DNA of 64,000 nt from Pseudomonadota bacterium. Lineage in GTDB: Bacteria; Pseudomonadota; Gammaproteobacteria; Acidiferrobacterales; Acidiferrobacteraceae. The translations under genes were made by a program, and so were the position numbers. Below, one piece after another: positions 54,167 to 64,000 of the stretch; position 1 is the stretch's first letter, and every line of letters starts with the position of its first letter. Location: NCBI GenBank assembly GCA_021785035.1, contig JAJYGP010000018.1, positions 1 to 64,000 of the forward strand, given 5' to 3'. The notes under the pieces were generated by a model, which worked only from the letters and a program-made list of their open reading frames with translations, did not search any database and was not told the DNA's origin.

Positions 54167-55596
54167 GCGAGGAAATACTGATTAATGTGACCCCGCAAGA
54201 AACCCGCGTCGCCGTAGTCGAGAACGGTGTGTTGCAGGAGGTCCATATCGAACGAGCCACCCACCGAGGTCTCGTGGGTAACATTTACAAGGGCCGAGTG
54301 TCGCGTTTCCTGCCGGGCATGCAGGCGGCCTTTGTCGATATCGGGCTCGACCGGGCGGCGTTTTTGCAAACGGCGGAGATGAAGGGTGCGGAGGGCGGCG
54401 CCTCGGCAGCGCTTGTCGAGGGTCAGGATATTGTCGTGCAGGTGGTCAAGGATCCGATCGGCAGCAAGGGCGCGCGGCTGACCACGCAAATCAGCTTACC
54501 GGCCCGCTACGTCGTGTACATGCCTGGCAGCGACCATATCGGTATCTCACAAAAGATTGATAACGAAGAGGAACGCGAACGACTGCGCGCCGCTGTGCGG
54601 GCTGCGATGGGCGAGGAGCCGGGCGGACTGATTTTGCGGACCATGGCCGAGCAGGTCAGCGAAGAGGAACTCAAAAGGGATATCCGCTATCTGCGTAAGC
54701 TCTGGCTGCGGCTTTCCGAGCGTCTCGCCCGGGCCGAGAGCCGTGGGCTTATGCATGAGGACTTTTCCTTGGCCCTGCGCGCCATGCGCGACCTGGTGCG
54801 CGATAACGTCGAGACGGTGCGCATCGACTCGCGAGAGACCTATTACAAGGCCTTTGAGTTTGCCTCTGAGTTCGTCCCCGAGGTCGCTCCGCGGATCGAG
54901 TACTATCCGGGAGAGCGCCCGATTTTTGATCTCTACTCGGTCGAGGATGAGATTAAGCGTGCTCTCGAGGCCCGCGTTTTGCTCAAATCTGGCGGCTATC
55001 TTGTGATCGACCAGACCGAGGCCATGACGACCGTCGACGTCAATACCGGAACCTACGTTGGCCGCCGCAACCTCGAAGAGACGCTCTTTAAGACCAACCT
55101 CGAGGCGGCTCATGCGATCGCGCGCCAACTTCGTTTGCGCAATCTCGGTGGGATGATCATCGTCGATTTTATTGACATGGTGGATGCGGAACATAAGCGC
55201 CAAGTGCTGCGCGCCCTAGAGCGCGCCTTGGCCCACGATCGTGTGAAGGTCTCGGTGGCCGATATGTCGTCTTTAGGCTTGGTTGAGATTACGCGCAAGA
55301 GGACCCGGGAAAGCCTCGAGCATTTACTGTGCGAGCCCTGCCCGGCGTGTAAGGGGCGGGGTATGTTAAAGACCGCCGAGACCGTGAGCTATGAGATTTT
55401 TCGCGAGATCCTGCGCGAGGCTAGGCAGTTCGGCACGGACCAGTATCTCGTTGTCGCCTCCCAGGCGGTGGTCGACCGGCTTTTAGATGACCAGGCCCAA
55501 AGCCTCGCCAACCTTCAGAAGTTTATCGGCAAGCCGATCCATTTGCAGGTGGAGCCGTTCTACAATCAAGAAGAATTCGACGTTGTTTTGATTTAG
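54163..55596 (+). CDS. rng: Ribonuclease G
   Basis: A 477-residue endoribonuclease of the RNase E/G family: an S1 domain (GNIYKGRVSRFLPGMQAAFVDIG), the catalytic aspartates in TVDVNTGTYVG and IIVDFIDMVD, and the zinc link CEPCPACKGRG. It trims 16S rRNA 5' ends and degrades mRNA. GTG 54163 overlaps maf by 4 bp; the ATG at 54130 would lie in maf. Confidence 0.96.
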   Translation: MSEEILINVTPQETRVAVVENGVLQEVHIERATHRGLVGNIYKGRVSRFLPGMQAAFVDIGLDRAAFLQTAEMKGAEGGASAALVEGQDIVVQVVKDPIGSKGARLTTQISLPARYVVYMPGSDHIGISQKIDNEEERERLRAAVRAAMGEEPGGLILRTMAEQVSEEELKRDIRYLRKLWLRLSERLARAESRGLMHEDFSLALRAMRDLVRDNVETVRIDSRETYYKAFEFASEFVPEVAPRIEYYPGERPIFDLYSVEDEIKRALEARVLLKSGGYLVIDQTEAMTTVDVNTGTYVGRRNLEETLFKTNLEAAHAIARQLRLRNLGGMIIVDFIDMVDAEHKRQVLRALERALAHDRVKVSVADMSSLGLVEITRKRTRESLEHLLCEPCPACKGRGMLKTAETVSYEIFREILREARQFGTDQYLVVASQAVVDRLLDDQAQSLANLQKFIGKPIHLQVEPFYNQEEFDVVLI

Positions 55597-55685
55597 ATGG
55601 TGACTTACAGGCAAGGGATCGCGGGTTACTCGAGACTGCCAAAGCGGCTCTGTTTAGCTGGCTTCTCTTGCGGCACAATGCCCAT

Positions 55686-58600
55686 ATGGTGAACGGCACA
55701 CAGAGGGTACTGAGGTGGTGGCGGACGCGCAGTCGGGGCACACGCTATGCACTGGCCTCGATGGCCGTGGCCGGCAGCTTGGCGGCGACAGTCGTTTTGA
55801 CGAGCCCCTTATGGCTTACCCCTATACTCCAAAGCGAAAAGCCAGTCTTGGAGGCCAAGATCGCGGCGGCGGTGGGCGCCCCGGTCCATATGGCCGGGCT
55901 CGGTGCGCGCCTGGGTTGGCGTTTGGGGTTTGCGGTTCGAGGTCTCGTTATCGGCGTTCGGTCGAAGCCCGCGGTGTCGATTCGGCGCGTCCATCTTGAA
56001 CTGTCCTGGCTACATTTATTGCGCGGAGAGCTGCGACCCGCTTTGTGGGCGGTGGACGGACTGCGCCTGAATCTGCGTAAGACGGCCTTGGGGTTTCACG
56101 TAGAAGGTTTGCCCCACCATAAAGCCCCGCCGTTTCACTGGCAATCGTTTTTGCGCGGACAGTCGGCCCTCAGTCTGGTCGATACCCATATCGATATCGC
56201 CTTGTCGCCCCACCGGCGCCTAGCCATCCACCACTTGGACGCCTCCTGGGTCAATGGGATTCGCGGGCGCGTATTGCGGGTCGCGGCCGCGGTTCCGGGG
56301 GTATGCGGTCTTTGTGCCCTGCGTACGGAGTTTGATGGCCGCTCATTTCGGCCGGCGCGATTTCGTGGGTCATTGGAGGCCTCGGTCCGTGGGCTTAGGC
56401 TGAGCGCGCTTGCCCGCCTTGTCCACCGACCCGGGCTTCGGCTATTGGCCGGTTCTGTGAGTGGACAGGTTTGGACGACCTGGCGGTATGGGTCCTTGGG
56501 GTTTGCCGGCGGCGAGGTTCACATTCAAAAGCTCATTGTTCCAGGCAACCGCGTGAGTCGGCTGATGTCGGTCCCGCGCCTTTCGGGAAAGTTTAGCTTC
56601 AAGGCGGCCGGGCCTGGCCGCTTTCGGTTCTATGCCGCCGACGTGCGGAGCACTCTCGGCGTGATGGCTGCGCGGACCGGTACTCTCTATGTCGGCCGGC
56701 ACGGTAGCCGCTGGCGCGTCCAGGCTCACAGTATTGATGTGAAGCAGGCCGGTTATGTGGCTGCTCATCTTCGCCACCTAGCTCCTGCGCTTAAGCGTCT
56801 TCTTTCGTGGCGCCCTCGGGGCCGCCTTCTCCATTTTCAGTTGCGCCTGCGCTCGGGCTCGTCCTGGCATTATCATGCCCAGACCCGATTCGTCGGCTTG
56901 GGCTTAAAGGGACCCACTGGCTCCCCGCGTTTCTCTCAGGCCTCCGGCACCTTGTCCGTGACCACCACCGAAGGCCGCCTGGTCCTGACTGGCCTCCATG
57001 GCCCGGTACTCGTGCCAAAGGTCATGCCGGGGTCGCTTACGGTTCAGGATGCTGCGGCCAAAGTGACTTGGCAAATTGCCAGGAACGGATTTTCGACAGA
57101 AGTCCCGGCCTTTCATCTGGCAACCACGGATGGCACGGTCGATGCCACCATGAGCGCCGTGGTTGTTAAGGGACAGAGCCCCCAGGTGCTTGTGGCCGTG
57201 GCCCTCCATGACGTCAATGTCGGGGCCTTAGGGTCCTTGTATCCCCGCTCCCTGCGGCCGCATTTGCGCCACTGGCTGCGGCGTACGATACGGGGTGGGG
57301 TTATTACCACCGGACAATTGATATTGAAGGGGCCGCTTGCGCGCTTTCCGTTTCGCAAAGGTGGTGGCCTCTTTAGGGTCAAGCTCCATGTCGTGAATGG
57401 ACGTTACCGTTTTTTACCGCGCTGGCCGGAGGCGCGCGCACTGAAGGTCACGGTCGGTCAGCGCGACGCCCTGCTATCGGTGAAAGGTTCGGGCCGACTC
57501 TCGGGCATGGCCGCGCATTTCTCCGTGCATGCCGGGCCGCTCGGTACCCCCGGTGGAGTCGCCTTGGTACGTGTCCAGGGGCGCGGTAACTTGACCCATG
57601 TGCTTGCCATCGTCTTGCCACACGTGCACAAACGATTGCGCCGTTTTCTGCCGCGTACGATCACGGGACAAGGGCCCTCGCGACTTTTGTTGGCCTTCCA
57701 TATTCCGTTTCGGCACAAGATCCCTTTAACTCTACAAGGGAGTATCGGGCTAAACGAGGCGCGCCTCAATTATCCGATACCCCAAGCTATTCTCCACTTC
57801 CGTGAATTGACGGGCCGCATCGGCTTTACGCAAACAGGGCCAGCCGCAGGACGGCTTAGCGGAACGGTGCTCGGGGGGCCATTCGAGCTTCGGTTAAAGA
57901 CCCTTGGCCGGACCTTGGTGGCCCGCGCGCACGGTGTCATGAGCGCCGCCGGCGTGGGTACGGTCGCCGGCGCCGCACGACCTTATGTGCACGGACCTTT
58001 GTCCTGGCGCTTTCGGCTCACCAACGACCGCAGATTTCGGGTAGTGGCCCGCGCGAATCTCCGGAACGTGGCCTTGTCTCTTCCTTATCCGGCCGGTAAG
58101 GCAAAGGGTATCTCAGCGGTCGCGCAGGCCGCTTTCATATCTGGCTCAGGCGGGACCTTCTTTAACGCCACTGTCGCCCGCCATCTCAGCGTCGCCTATC
58201 GGGCTCCCAAGGGGATAGGTCCCGCGACTTGGGTGGGAATCGGTTCGGCCTTAGCGCCCAAGCTTCTTTATCCGGGTCTTGCGGTGGCGGTCCGGAGCGC
58301 TTATGTGAATACTGGCGCCTGGATCTATTTTGTCGACCGTCTCACCCAAAAGGGTGCTCTCTCCTCCGCGCCTCTAGCGGCGCAAGGCGGGGCGCTGCGG
58401 TCGTTACATCTCTCTGTGGGTTCGCTCGTTTTGGGTGGCCGACCCATGGGTCGGGTGCACGCCCTCTTCGAGCGTGTGGGGAGGCGCTGGCAGGGGGTGG
58501 TACACGGGCCCAATATGGCTGGGACCGTGGGCTGGAAACCGGGCCCCAAGCCCGCGCTTTTATTGCGGCTTTCGCGACTCGTGATTGCGCCCTCTGCGCT

Positions 58601-59456
58601 ATCTTATCGTCGGCTCTCCCCCCTGAAGCCGATCGACCCTCGCAGCGTGCCGGCGGTTCAGTTCGTGGCCAATAGCGTGAAGGTGGATGGCCGAAATTTG
58701 GGCCATGTCGCTATCGATGGCGCGCCCTTTCCGGACGGTTTTCGGTTCGGGCGGATATTACTTGTTCATAAACATACGACGGTCACGGGGCACGGGCGTT
58801 GGACGCTCCACGCGGGGCAGCAAGAGTCGATCTTCGCGCTCATCTTGCATAGCAGTAATCTCGGCGACACCTTGACGACCTGGGGGCTTCCCCATCAAGT
58901 CGCAGGCGGCCGCGCCCTAGTCCATGCGGTCGTCAACTGGCCCGGCGACCCTACCCACTTCTCTCTCAATAGGCTCGAGGCCAAGGTCCGATTCCTGGTC
59001 CGCGATGGGCGTTTCGTTCAGGTTCGCCAGGGCGTCGGCAAGCTTTTGGGGATATTTAACGTAGACTCGATCACGCGTTACCTCACATTGGACTTTAGTA
59101 ACATCTTTGGGCGTGGTTTTAGCTTTAGCAGCATCGATGGCAAGGTGTTGGCCGAACAGGGGGTGGCTATCATTACCCATCCCATTCATATTCAGGGGGC
59201 TTCCGCCAATATCGTGGTCTTGGGACGCGCAGGACTCGTTAAGAAAACGTTCGATTTGACGCTCCATGTGAATCCGCATCTGCAAAATAATGTGACCCTG
59301 GCGAGCGGTCTTCTTGGGGGACCTATCGCCGGCGCGGCTGTTTTGGTGATGCAGAAAATTTTTGCGCGCGAGATCAATCAAGGGACCCGCCTTACCTATT
59401 TTATCAAGGGACCATGGAGCAAGCCGATCATTCGTAAGAAGACCGATAAGGATTAG
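55686..59456 (+). CDS. yhdP: YhdP family AsmA-like envelope protein
   Basis: A 1256-residue protein with one N-terminal membrane anchor (ALASMAVAGSLAATVVLTS), a very long run of AsmA/DUF3971-like repeating beta segments, and an AsmA2-type end (FDLTLHVNPHLQNNVTLASGLLGGP). Such proteins form periplasm-spanning bridges that move phospholipids to the outer membrane. ATG 55686 is preferred to TTG 55668. The gene follows rng as in many gammaproteobacteria. Confidence 0.93.
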   Translation: MVNGTQRVLRWWRTRSRGTRYALASMAVAGSLAATVVLTSPLWLTPILQSEKPVLEAKIAAAVGAPVHMAGLGARLGWRLGFAVRGLVIGVRSKPAVSIRRVHLELSWLHLLRGELRPALWAVDGLRLNLRKTALGFHVEGLPHHKAPPFHWQSFLRGQSALSLVDTHIDIALSPHRRLAIHHLDASWVNGIRGRVLRVAAAVPGVCGLCALRTEFDGRSFRPARFRGSLEASVRGLRLSALARLVHRPGLRLLAGSVSGQVWTTWRYGSLGFAGGEVHIQKLIVPGNRVSRLMSVPRLSGKFSFKAAGPGRFRFYAADVRSTLGVMAARTGTLYVGRHGSRWRVQAHSIDVKQAGYVAAHLRHLAPALKRLLSWRPRGRLLHFQLRLRSGSSWHYHAQTRFVGLGLKGPTGSPRFSQASGTLSVTTTEGRLVLTGLHGPVLVPKVMPGSLTVQDAAAKVTWQIARNGFSTEVPAFHLATTDGTVDATMSAVVVKGQSPQVLVAVALHDVNVGALGSLYPRSLRPHLRHWLRRTIRGGVITTGQLILKGPLARFPFRKGGGLFRVKLHVVNGRYRFLPRWPEARALKVTVGQRDALLSVKGSGRLSGMAAHFSVHAGPLGTPGGVALVRVQGRGNLTHVLAIVLPHVHKRLRRFLPRTITGQGPSRLLLAFHIPFRHKIPLTLQGSIGLNEARLNYPIPQAILHFRELTGRIGFTQTGPAAGRLSGTVLGGPFELRLKTLGRTLVARAHGVMSAAGVGTVAGAARPYVHGPLSWRFRLTNDRRFRVVARANLRNVALSLPYPAGKAKGISAVAQAAFISGSGGTFFNATVARHLSVAYRAPKGIGPATWVGIGSALAPKLLYPGLAVAVRSAYVNTGAWIYFVDRLTQKGALSSAPLAAQGGALRSLHLSVGSLVLGGRPMGRVHALFERVGRRWQGVVHGPNMAGTVGWKPGPKPALLLRLSRLVIAPSALSYRRLSPLKPIDPRSVPAVQFVANSVKVDGRNLGHVAIDGAPFPDGFRFGRILLVHKHTTVTGHGRWTLHAGQQESIFALILHSSNLGDTLTTWGLPHQVAGGRALVHAVVNWPGDPTHFSLNRLEAKVRFLVRDGRFVQVRQGVGKLLGIFNVDSITRYLTLDFSNIFGRGFSFSSIDGKVLAEQGVAIITHPIHIQGASANIVVLGRAGLVKKTFDLTLHVNPHLQNNVTLASGLLGGPIAGAAVLVMQKIFAREINQGTRLTYFIKGPWSKPIIRKKTDKD

Positions 59457-59461
59457 AGCCC

Positions 59462-60262
59462 TTGATAGCCGCTATTCAGATGTGTTCAGGGGTGGATGTG
59501 GAGGCGAACCTGGTGGCTGCCGGCCGCTTGCTGCGCGAGGCCCGTGAAGCCGGCTGCCAGCTTGCGGTGCTTCCCGAAAATTTTGCGCTTATGGCCCGCG
59601 TGCCGGCCGATCGGCTCCGCCATGCCGAAGATGAGAGAAGAGGACCGATCCAGGAGGGCCTAAGCCGCTTGTGTCGGGAGCTCGGCTTGTGGGTCGTGGC
59701 CGGAACTATCCCCATGCGTTGTGGGTCACCGGACAAGGTTCGGGCCGCCTGCCTTGTGTACGATAGTCACGGCGAACAGGTCGCGCGGTATGATAAGATC
59801 CACCTATTCGACGTCAATCTCGGGGCCGGGGAGCGCTATGCCGAATCCGACAGTTTCGAACCGGGTAATGCCCCGGTCGTTGTGGCCACGCCTTATGGGA
59901 CGCTTGGACTTGCCGTGTGCTATGACCTCCGTTTCCCCGAGCTATTTCGCGCTCTTCTCGCTCAAGGAGCTGAGCTCATAAGCCTACCGGCGGCGTTTAC
60001 GGTGCCGACGGGCGAGGCGCACTGGGACGTGTTGCTGCGTGCCCGAGCGATCGAGAATAGTTGTTATGTCGTGGCCGCGGCCCAGGTTGGCCACCACGAC
60101 AACGGCCGCACAACATATGGCCATAGTTTGATAGTGGATCCCTGGGGCACGGTCCTCAACTGTCAGCCCGCAGGGACCGGAGTGGTCCTTGCGCCCTATG
60201 AACATGAACGATTGGATGCGGTACGGCGCCGCCTTCCCAGCATCAAGCACCGGAGACTTTAA
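59462..60262 (+). CDS. Nitrilase-superfamily amidohydrolase (Nit/deaminated glutathione amidase-like)
   Basis: A 266-residue carbon-nitrogen hydrolase with the Glu-Lys-Cys triad in [17 protein letters not shown] and [11 protein letters not shown]. The segment [20 protein letters not shown] is that of Nit1/YbeM-like enzymes that repair deaminated glutathione. TTG 59462 is the only start that keeps the N-terminal strand. It overlaps tldD by a single base. Confidence 0.9.
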   Translation: MIAAIQMCSGVDVEANLVAAGRLLREAREAGCQLAVLPENFALMARVPADRLRHAEDERRGPIQEGLSRLCRELGLWVVAGTIPMRCGSPDKVRAACLVYDSHGEQVARYDKIHLFDVNLGAGERYAESDSFEPGNAPVVVATPYGTLGLAVCYDLRFPELFRALLAQGAELISLPAAFTVPTGEAHWDVLLRARAIENSCYVVAAAQVGHHDNGRTTYGHSLIVDPWGTVLNCQPAGTGVVLAPYEHERLDAVRRRLPSIKHRRL

Positions 60263-61725
60263 TGGCAACCGACATCTCGCACGCGCAGAATCTTGAGAAG
60301 GCCCAAGAATTCCTGTTGACGCCAGCCGGCATAGGGGCGGCCGAGCTCGAACAAGTCATGGGTCGCATACTGAGCAGTAAGCTCGATTATGCGGATTTGT
60401 ACTTTCAGTATAGCCGCCAGGAATCCTGGTCTTTGGAAGAGGGCCAAGTGAAGTCCGGCAGTCGCCATATCGAGCAGGGCGTAGGCGTGCGTGCGATAGC
60501 CGGCGAAAAGACTGGGTTCGCCTACTCCGACGAGATCGTCATGCCAGCCTTATTGGATGCCGCCCAGGCGGCGCGCGCCATAGCCCGCAGCGGGCAAGAT
60601 AAGCAACAGGCGATCACGATCCATAGCGGGCACAGCCTCGCTTTGTATGCGCCCTGCGATCCGCTTTCGAGCCTCGAGGATACCGCAAAGGTGGCACTCC
60701 TCGAAAAGGTCGAGCAGGAGGCGCGGCGGCAGGATCCCCGCGTGAAGCAGGTTATGGCGAGCCTCGGTGGCTCCCAGGAGACTGTCCTTGTGATGCGCAG
60801 CGATGGGGTCATGGCGGCAGATATCCGCCCGCTTGTGCGTCTCAATGTCTCTGTGATCGTGGAACAAGACGGTCGTCGCGAGCACGGGTCTTCGGGTGGC
60901 GGCGGACGAACAGATTACGGCTATTTTCTGACTGAAGAGCGGGCCTTAGGGTATGCGCGCGAGGCCGTGCGCCAAGCCCTTGTGAACCTGGAAGCGGCAC
61001 CCGCCCCGGCTGGGACGATGCAGGTGGTGCTGGGCCCGGGCTGGCCTGGCATCTTGCTTCATGAGGCGATTGGTCACGGCCTAGAGGGTGACTTTAACCG
61101 CAAGGGGACATCGGCGTTCGCCGGGCGGTTAGGGGAGAAGATTGCGTCCTCCGCTTGTACCGTGGTCGATGATGGGGCCCTCCCGGGCCGACGGGGGTCT
61201 TTGAATGTCGACGACGAAGGCACGCCTACCCAAAAAACCGTCCTGATCGAGCGTGGCATATTGAAGGGTTATCTACAGGATCGCATGAACGCACGGCTTA
61301 TGGGGATGGCGCCGACCGGCAACGGCCGCCGCGAATCGTACGCGCACCTGCCTATGCCACGCATGACCAATACCTACATGTTGGCGGGGGAGACGCCGCC
61401 CGAAGAGATTATCGCGTCGGTTAAAAAGGGCCTCTATGCCGTGAATTTCGGCGGCGGACAAGTCGATATCACGTCTGGCAAGTTTGTGTTTTCGGCGAGC
61501 GAGGCCTATCTCATCGAGAACGGCCGCATAGGCCGGCCGGTGCGTGGGGCCACGCTTATTGGCAGCGGACCCGAGGTGTTGACGCGTGTGACCATGGTGG
61601 GTAACGATCTGGCCTTGGATTCCGGGGTCGGGACTTGTGGTAAAGACGGCCAGAGCGTGCCGGTGGGCGTAGGTCAGCCCACCTTGCGCATCGATGGCCT
61701 CACTGTCGGCGGTACGGAGGAATAG
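60262..61725 (+). CDS. tldD: Metalloprotease TldD
   Basis: A 487-residue zinc protease subunit with [11 protein letters not shown] (HExxxH) and the [10 protein letters not shown] and [21 protein letters not shown] segments. TldD and TldE form a heterodimer that degrades unfolded peptides and matures some modified peptides. ATG 60262 shares one base with the preceding stop. Confidence 0.96.
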   Translation: MATDISHAQNLEKAQEFLLTPAGIGAAELEQVMGRILSSKLDYADLYFQYSRQESWSLEEGQVKSGSRHIEQGVGVRAIAGEKTGFAYSDEIVMPALLDAAQAARAIARSGQDKQQAITIHSGHSLALYAPCDPLSSLEDTAKVALLEKVEQEARRQDPRVKQVMASLGGSQETVLVMRSDGVMAADIRPLVRLNVSVIVEQDGRREHGSSGGGGRTDYGYFLTEERALGYAREAVRQALVNLEAAPAPAGTMQVVLGPGWPGILLHEAIGHGLEGDFNRKGTSAFAGRLGEKIASSACTVVDDGALPGRRGSLNVDDEGTPTQKTVLIERGILKGYLQDRMNARLMGMAPTGNGRRESYAHLPMPRMTNTYMLAGETPPEEIIASVKKGLYAVNFGGGQVDITSGKFVFSASEAYLIENGRIGRPVRGATLIGSGPEVLTRVTMVGNDLALDSGVGTCGKDGQSVPVGVGQPTLRIDGLTVGGTEE

Positions 61726-63071
61726 TGGGCGCAATCAGTGTAGACACGAAAGGGACGCCGTCGCTTGAAGATCTTGCCGCCCAAGCCTTGGATCTCGCTC
61801 AACGCCACGGTGCGACCGCGGCCGAGGTTAATAGCGGTCTCGGGAAGGGTTTGTCGGTCACGGTCCGCCGCGGGGAGGTCGAAACCGTGGAACACCACCG
61901 CGACAAAAGCCTTTCTATCACCGTGTATTTCGGTGTTCGCAGCGGTTCGGCCAGCACTTCGGATTTCCGCCCCGAGGCCTTGTTGGAAGCGGTGCGCGGC
62001 GCCTGCGCTATCGCCCGATACACGGCCGAGGACCCCTTCAACGGCTTGGCCGATCCTGCCGATCTCGCGAAGTCGATCCCGGATCTTGATCTCCATCATC
62101 CCTGGGATTTGACCGTCGATGACGCTATCGGTCTTGCCCAAAGATGCGAAAGTGCAGCGTTCACCACCGATCCCCGTATTCACAACTCCGAAGGGGCGAC
62201 GGTGACGACCCATGAAGGCGTCGATCTTTATGCGACCAGTGCTGGCTTTATGGGCACGGTGCGTTCGAGTCGTCATGGGTTGAGTTGTGCGGTGTTGGGG
62301 GAAGACGACCAAGGCCGCATGCAGCGTGATTATGACTACGCCTCGACCCGCGATGCCCGCGACCTCCCTGATCCGGAATCGGTGGGTCGCGAAGCGGCGC
62401 GCCGCGCCGTGCGCCGGTTGGGGTCTCGCCAAATCAAGACCTGCCAGGTGCCGGTTCTCTACGAGGCTCCTGTTGCTCGCAGTTTGTTGTCGCATCTCGT
62501 GTCGGCCATCACCGGGCCCAGCCTTTATCGGCGTTCCTCGTTTTTAGTCGACAGCGTTGGGACCCAGCTTTTTCCCGAGACCGTCCACCTCTACGAGGAT
62601 CCGCACCGGCTGAAGGGGATCGGCAGCGCGCCTTTTGATAACGAGGGCGTCGCGACGCGTCATAGCGATCTCGTGGCCGATGGCGTTTTGCGCCGTTATT
62701 GCCTCGACAGCTACTCGGCTCGCAAGCTTAAGCTCGTTACGACGGGCAACTCCGGCGGTGTTCATAACCTCATGATCAAACCGGGCTCCGAGGATCTCGC
62801 GGGTCTTTTGCGGAAAATGGGGCGCGGACTTTTGGTGACGGAACTCATTGGTTTTGGCATCAATAGCGTGACCGGCGACTACTCGCGGGGCGCGGCCGGC
62901 TTCTGGGTGGAGGGCGGAGAACTCGCCTATCCGGTCGAGGAGATCACGATCGCCTCGAATCTTCGGGATATGTATCGAGGGCTCGTGGCCGTGGGTCGGG
63001 ACGTCGATCGGCGCCACAATATCTGTACCGGGTCTTGGCTTATAGATCGGATGACCGTGGCCGGCAGTTAG
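61725..63071 (+). CDS. pmbA: TldE/PmbA protease partner
   Basis: A 448-residue partner of TldD: ATAAEVNSGLGKGLSVTVRRGEVETVEHH at the N-terminus and the C-terminal GINSVTGDYSRGAAGFWVEGGE and GRDVDRRHNICTGSWLIDRMTVAG. It lacks a HExxxH motif, as usual. GTG 61725 overlaps tldD by one base. Confidence 0.95.
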   Translation: MGAISVDTKGTPSLEDLAAQALDLAQRHGATAAEVNSGLGKGLSVTVRRGEVETVEHHRDKSLSITVYFGVRSGSASTSDFRPEALLEAVRGACAIARYTAEDPFNGLADPADLAKSIPDLDLHHPWDLTVDDAIGLAQRCESAAFTTDPRIHNSEGATVTTHEGVDLYATSAGFMGTVRSSRHGLSCAVLGEDDQGRMQRDYDYASTRDARDLPDPESVGREAARRAVRRLGSRQIKTCQVPVLYEAPVARSLLSHLVSAITGPSLYRRSSFLVDSVGTQLFPETVHLYEDPHRLKGIGSAPFDNEGVATRHSDLVADGVLRRYCLDSYSARKLKLVTTGNSGGVHNLMIKPGSEDLAGLLRKMGRGLLVTELIGFGINSVTGDYSRGAAGFWVEGGELAYPVEEITIASNLRDMYRGLVAVGRDVDRRHNICTGSWLIDRMTVAGS

Positions 63072-63529
63072 TCGCCGAAGTCCCATTCGAAGGCGTTGTC
63101 GTCGGGCGGGAGTTCACGCTGGACTATGAGTCGCCCTCCGGTCTTGATGAGCAGCGCATGGCGACGTGATTTCTGGCGCATGTCGTCCAAGATCCAGCCG
63201 ATGTCTGCGGGATGGCCCAGTCGCCCCTGAGACCGCAGATGGCGGACCCCTATGCAGTCTTTGCCGATATCACAAAGGAGTGGCAAAGGCAGTTCAAGCG
63301 GGAGGATGAACCGGTGCGTGATCCACAAGACCGGGCTTTTGCGGTCGGCTGCTTGGCGCGCATCGATACGGAAGTGACCCGCAGCGCCCCCGAGTTTCAG
63401 GAGCTCCTCGAGCCAATCCATTGTTAGTCCTTTATGGATGATGAGCGTGCGGCCCGTATAGCGAGCAAAGAACTGCTGCAGGGTTTTTTGGTCGCGATGG
63501 GCCGCGAGCGCGCGCGAAACGGAAATCAT
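63068..63529 (-). CDS. Hypothetical protein convergent with pmbA
   Basis: A 153-residue protein I do not recognise. It has an N-terminal helical region (LAAHRDQKTLQQFFARYTG) and a C-terminal alternating region (RRHALLIKTGGRLIVQREL) before an acidic tail ending in EWDFGD. The DarP/YjgA gene commonly beside pmbA has a different sequence. The stops of pmbA and this ORF overlap by 4 bp tail to tail. It may be real, but no motif confirms it; plus-strand shadow ORFs are short. Confidence 0.45.
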   Translation of the reverse strand: MISVSRALAAHRDQKTLQQFFARYTGRTLIIHKGLTMDWLEELLKLGGAAGHFRIDARQAADRKSPVLWITHRFILPLELPLPLLCDIGKDCIGVRHLRSQGRLGHPADIGWILDDMRQKSRRHALLIKTGGRLIVQRELPPDDNAFEWDFGD

Positions 63530-63584
63530 GGGCTGATAATGCCAAAGTCGCCAGGATCAGGACAAGACGAGCAGGGGAGGATTT

Positions 63585-64000
63585 ATGGAATGTGACGTAT
63601 TGGTCATCGGCTCAGGCCCCGGAGGCTATCGCGCCGCGGTATTGGCGGCCCTTCAGGGCCGTGAGACCGTGATCGTCGAAAGGGCAATATGGGGAGGCTG
63701 CTGCCTTAATCGTGGGTGCGTGCCGAAGAAGGACTGGTACCACAGCGCGCGTTTACTCGCCCAGGCGGGCCGTTTGGAAGATCGGGGAATCGCCGGGACC
63801 CTCGTGGCGAATCTGGCGCAAGCCTGGCGCCACCAGCACGAGGTCGTTCAGACGGTTCGCGAGAGCTACCAGTCCTACCTCAAGCGCTTGGGCGTGCGCG
63901 CCTTGGCGGGACAGGCCACGTTCACGGCTGCCCGCACGGTCCGTGTTGAGCCCTTAGGGGAATCGGTGACCGCGAAGGCGGTCATTATCGCCACCGGCTC
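63585..64000 (+). CDS. Dihydrolipoamide dehydrogenase-like oxidoreductase, partial at window end
   Basis: About 138 residues before the window ends, so the ORF track misses it. MECDVLVIGSGPGGYRAAV is the FAD-binding Rossmann motif. GGCCLNRGCVPKK is the redox-active disulfide of the Lpd/glutathione reductase group (usual GGTCLNxGC), here with an extra cysteine beside the first. GGGGAGG precedes ATG 63585 by 4 bp. The rest of the gene and its partner substrate lie outside the window. Confidence 0.88.
   Translation, partial: MECDVLVIGSGPGGYRAAVLAALQGRETVIVERAIWGGCCLNRGCVPKKDWYHSARLLAQAGRLEDRGIAGTLVANLAQAWRHQHEVVQTVRESYQSYLKRLGVRALAGQATFTAARTVRVEPLGESVTAKAVIIATG

Noticed and set aside
63068-63529. 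Naming the minus ORF darP/yjgA because it is next to pmbA
   Set aside because: The sequence does not match DUF615/DarP; only the position suggested it.

Overview
The window looks like one stretch of chromosome from a GC-rich gammaproteobacterium or close relative. Two blocks carry housekeeping genes in orders typical of that group: miaB-phoH-ybeY-corC-lnt, and leuS-lptE-holA-proA-nadD-rsfS-rlmH-maf-rng-yhdP-nit-tldD-pmbA. The rest suggests a lithoautotroph of iron or sulfur habitats: a porin-cytochrome fusion of the Cyc2 type, an ETHE1-like persulfide dioxygenase, glycolate oxidase plus a glyoxylate aminotransferase (2-phosphoglycolate salvage expected with the Calvin cycle), cyclopropane fatty acid synthase and copper resistance genes. 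An Acidiferrobacter-like organism would fit, but that is inference and no rRNA is present to test it.

Layout. 0-2.5 kb: a minus-strand copper operon (outer-membrane-like protein, CopC, CopD). 3.2-11.3 kb: a minus-strand eight-gene operon encoding a membrane complex related to hydrogenase-4 and complex I. Its large subunit lacks the cysteines that bind nickel-iron, its small subunit is fused to a two-cluster ferredoxin, and it ends in a CrcB fluoride channel and a DUF190 protein. 11.5-17 kb: an ATPase-MFS pair, a frameshifted zinc-ribbon/HEAT pseudogene, a divergent enolase and cfa. 17.3-18.9 kb: the porin-cytochrome gene behind what looks like a class II FNR promoter. 19-27.5 kb: Kch potassium channel, small unknowns, BrkB/YihY, an nrtR-nadA operon with an operator over the nrtR start, a divergent hxlR/nitroreductase pair and a Nudix hydrolase.

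27.7-37.5 kb: a superoxide dismutase that resembles the actinobacterial type, an exported FKBP, a cold-shock protein, glcD-glcE converging on glcF across a perfect 38-bp palindrome, a proteasome-like Ntn hydrolase, a second crcB, a glyoxylate aminotransferase and a fatty acid desaturase. 37.5-38.6 kb is gene-poor and holds a 13-bp repeat in five perfect copies. 38.6-43.8 kb: miaB to lnt. 43.8-46.6 kb: an accessory insert (antitoxin remnant, vapBC, persulfide dioxygenase, frameshifted DUF442 gene) that separates lnt from leuS. 46.7-63.1 kb: the leuS-pmbA block, with most neighbours overlapping by 1-26 bp. The window ends inside a pyridine nucleotide-disulfide oxidoreductase gene that is missing from the ORF track.

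No tRNA, rRNA, intact insertion sequence or CRISPR array was seen. All family assignments come from reading the protein sequences; no database search was run.
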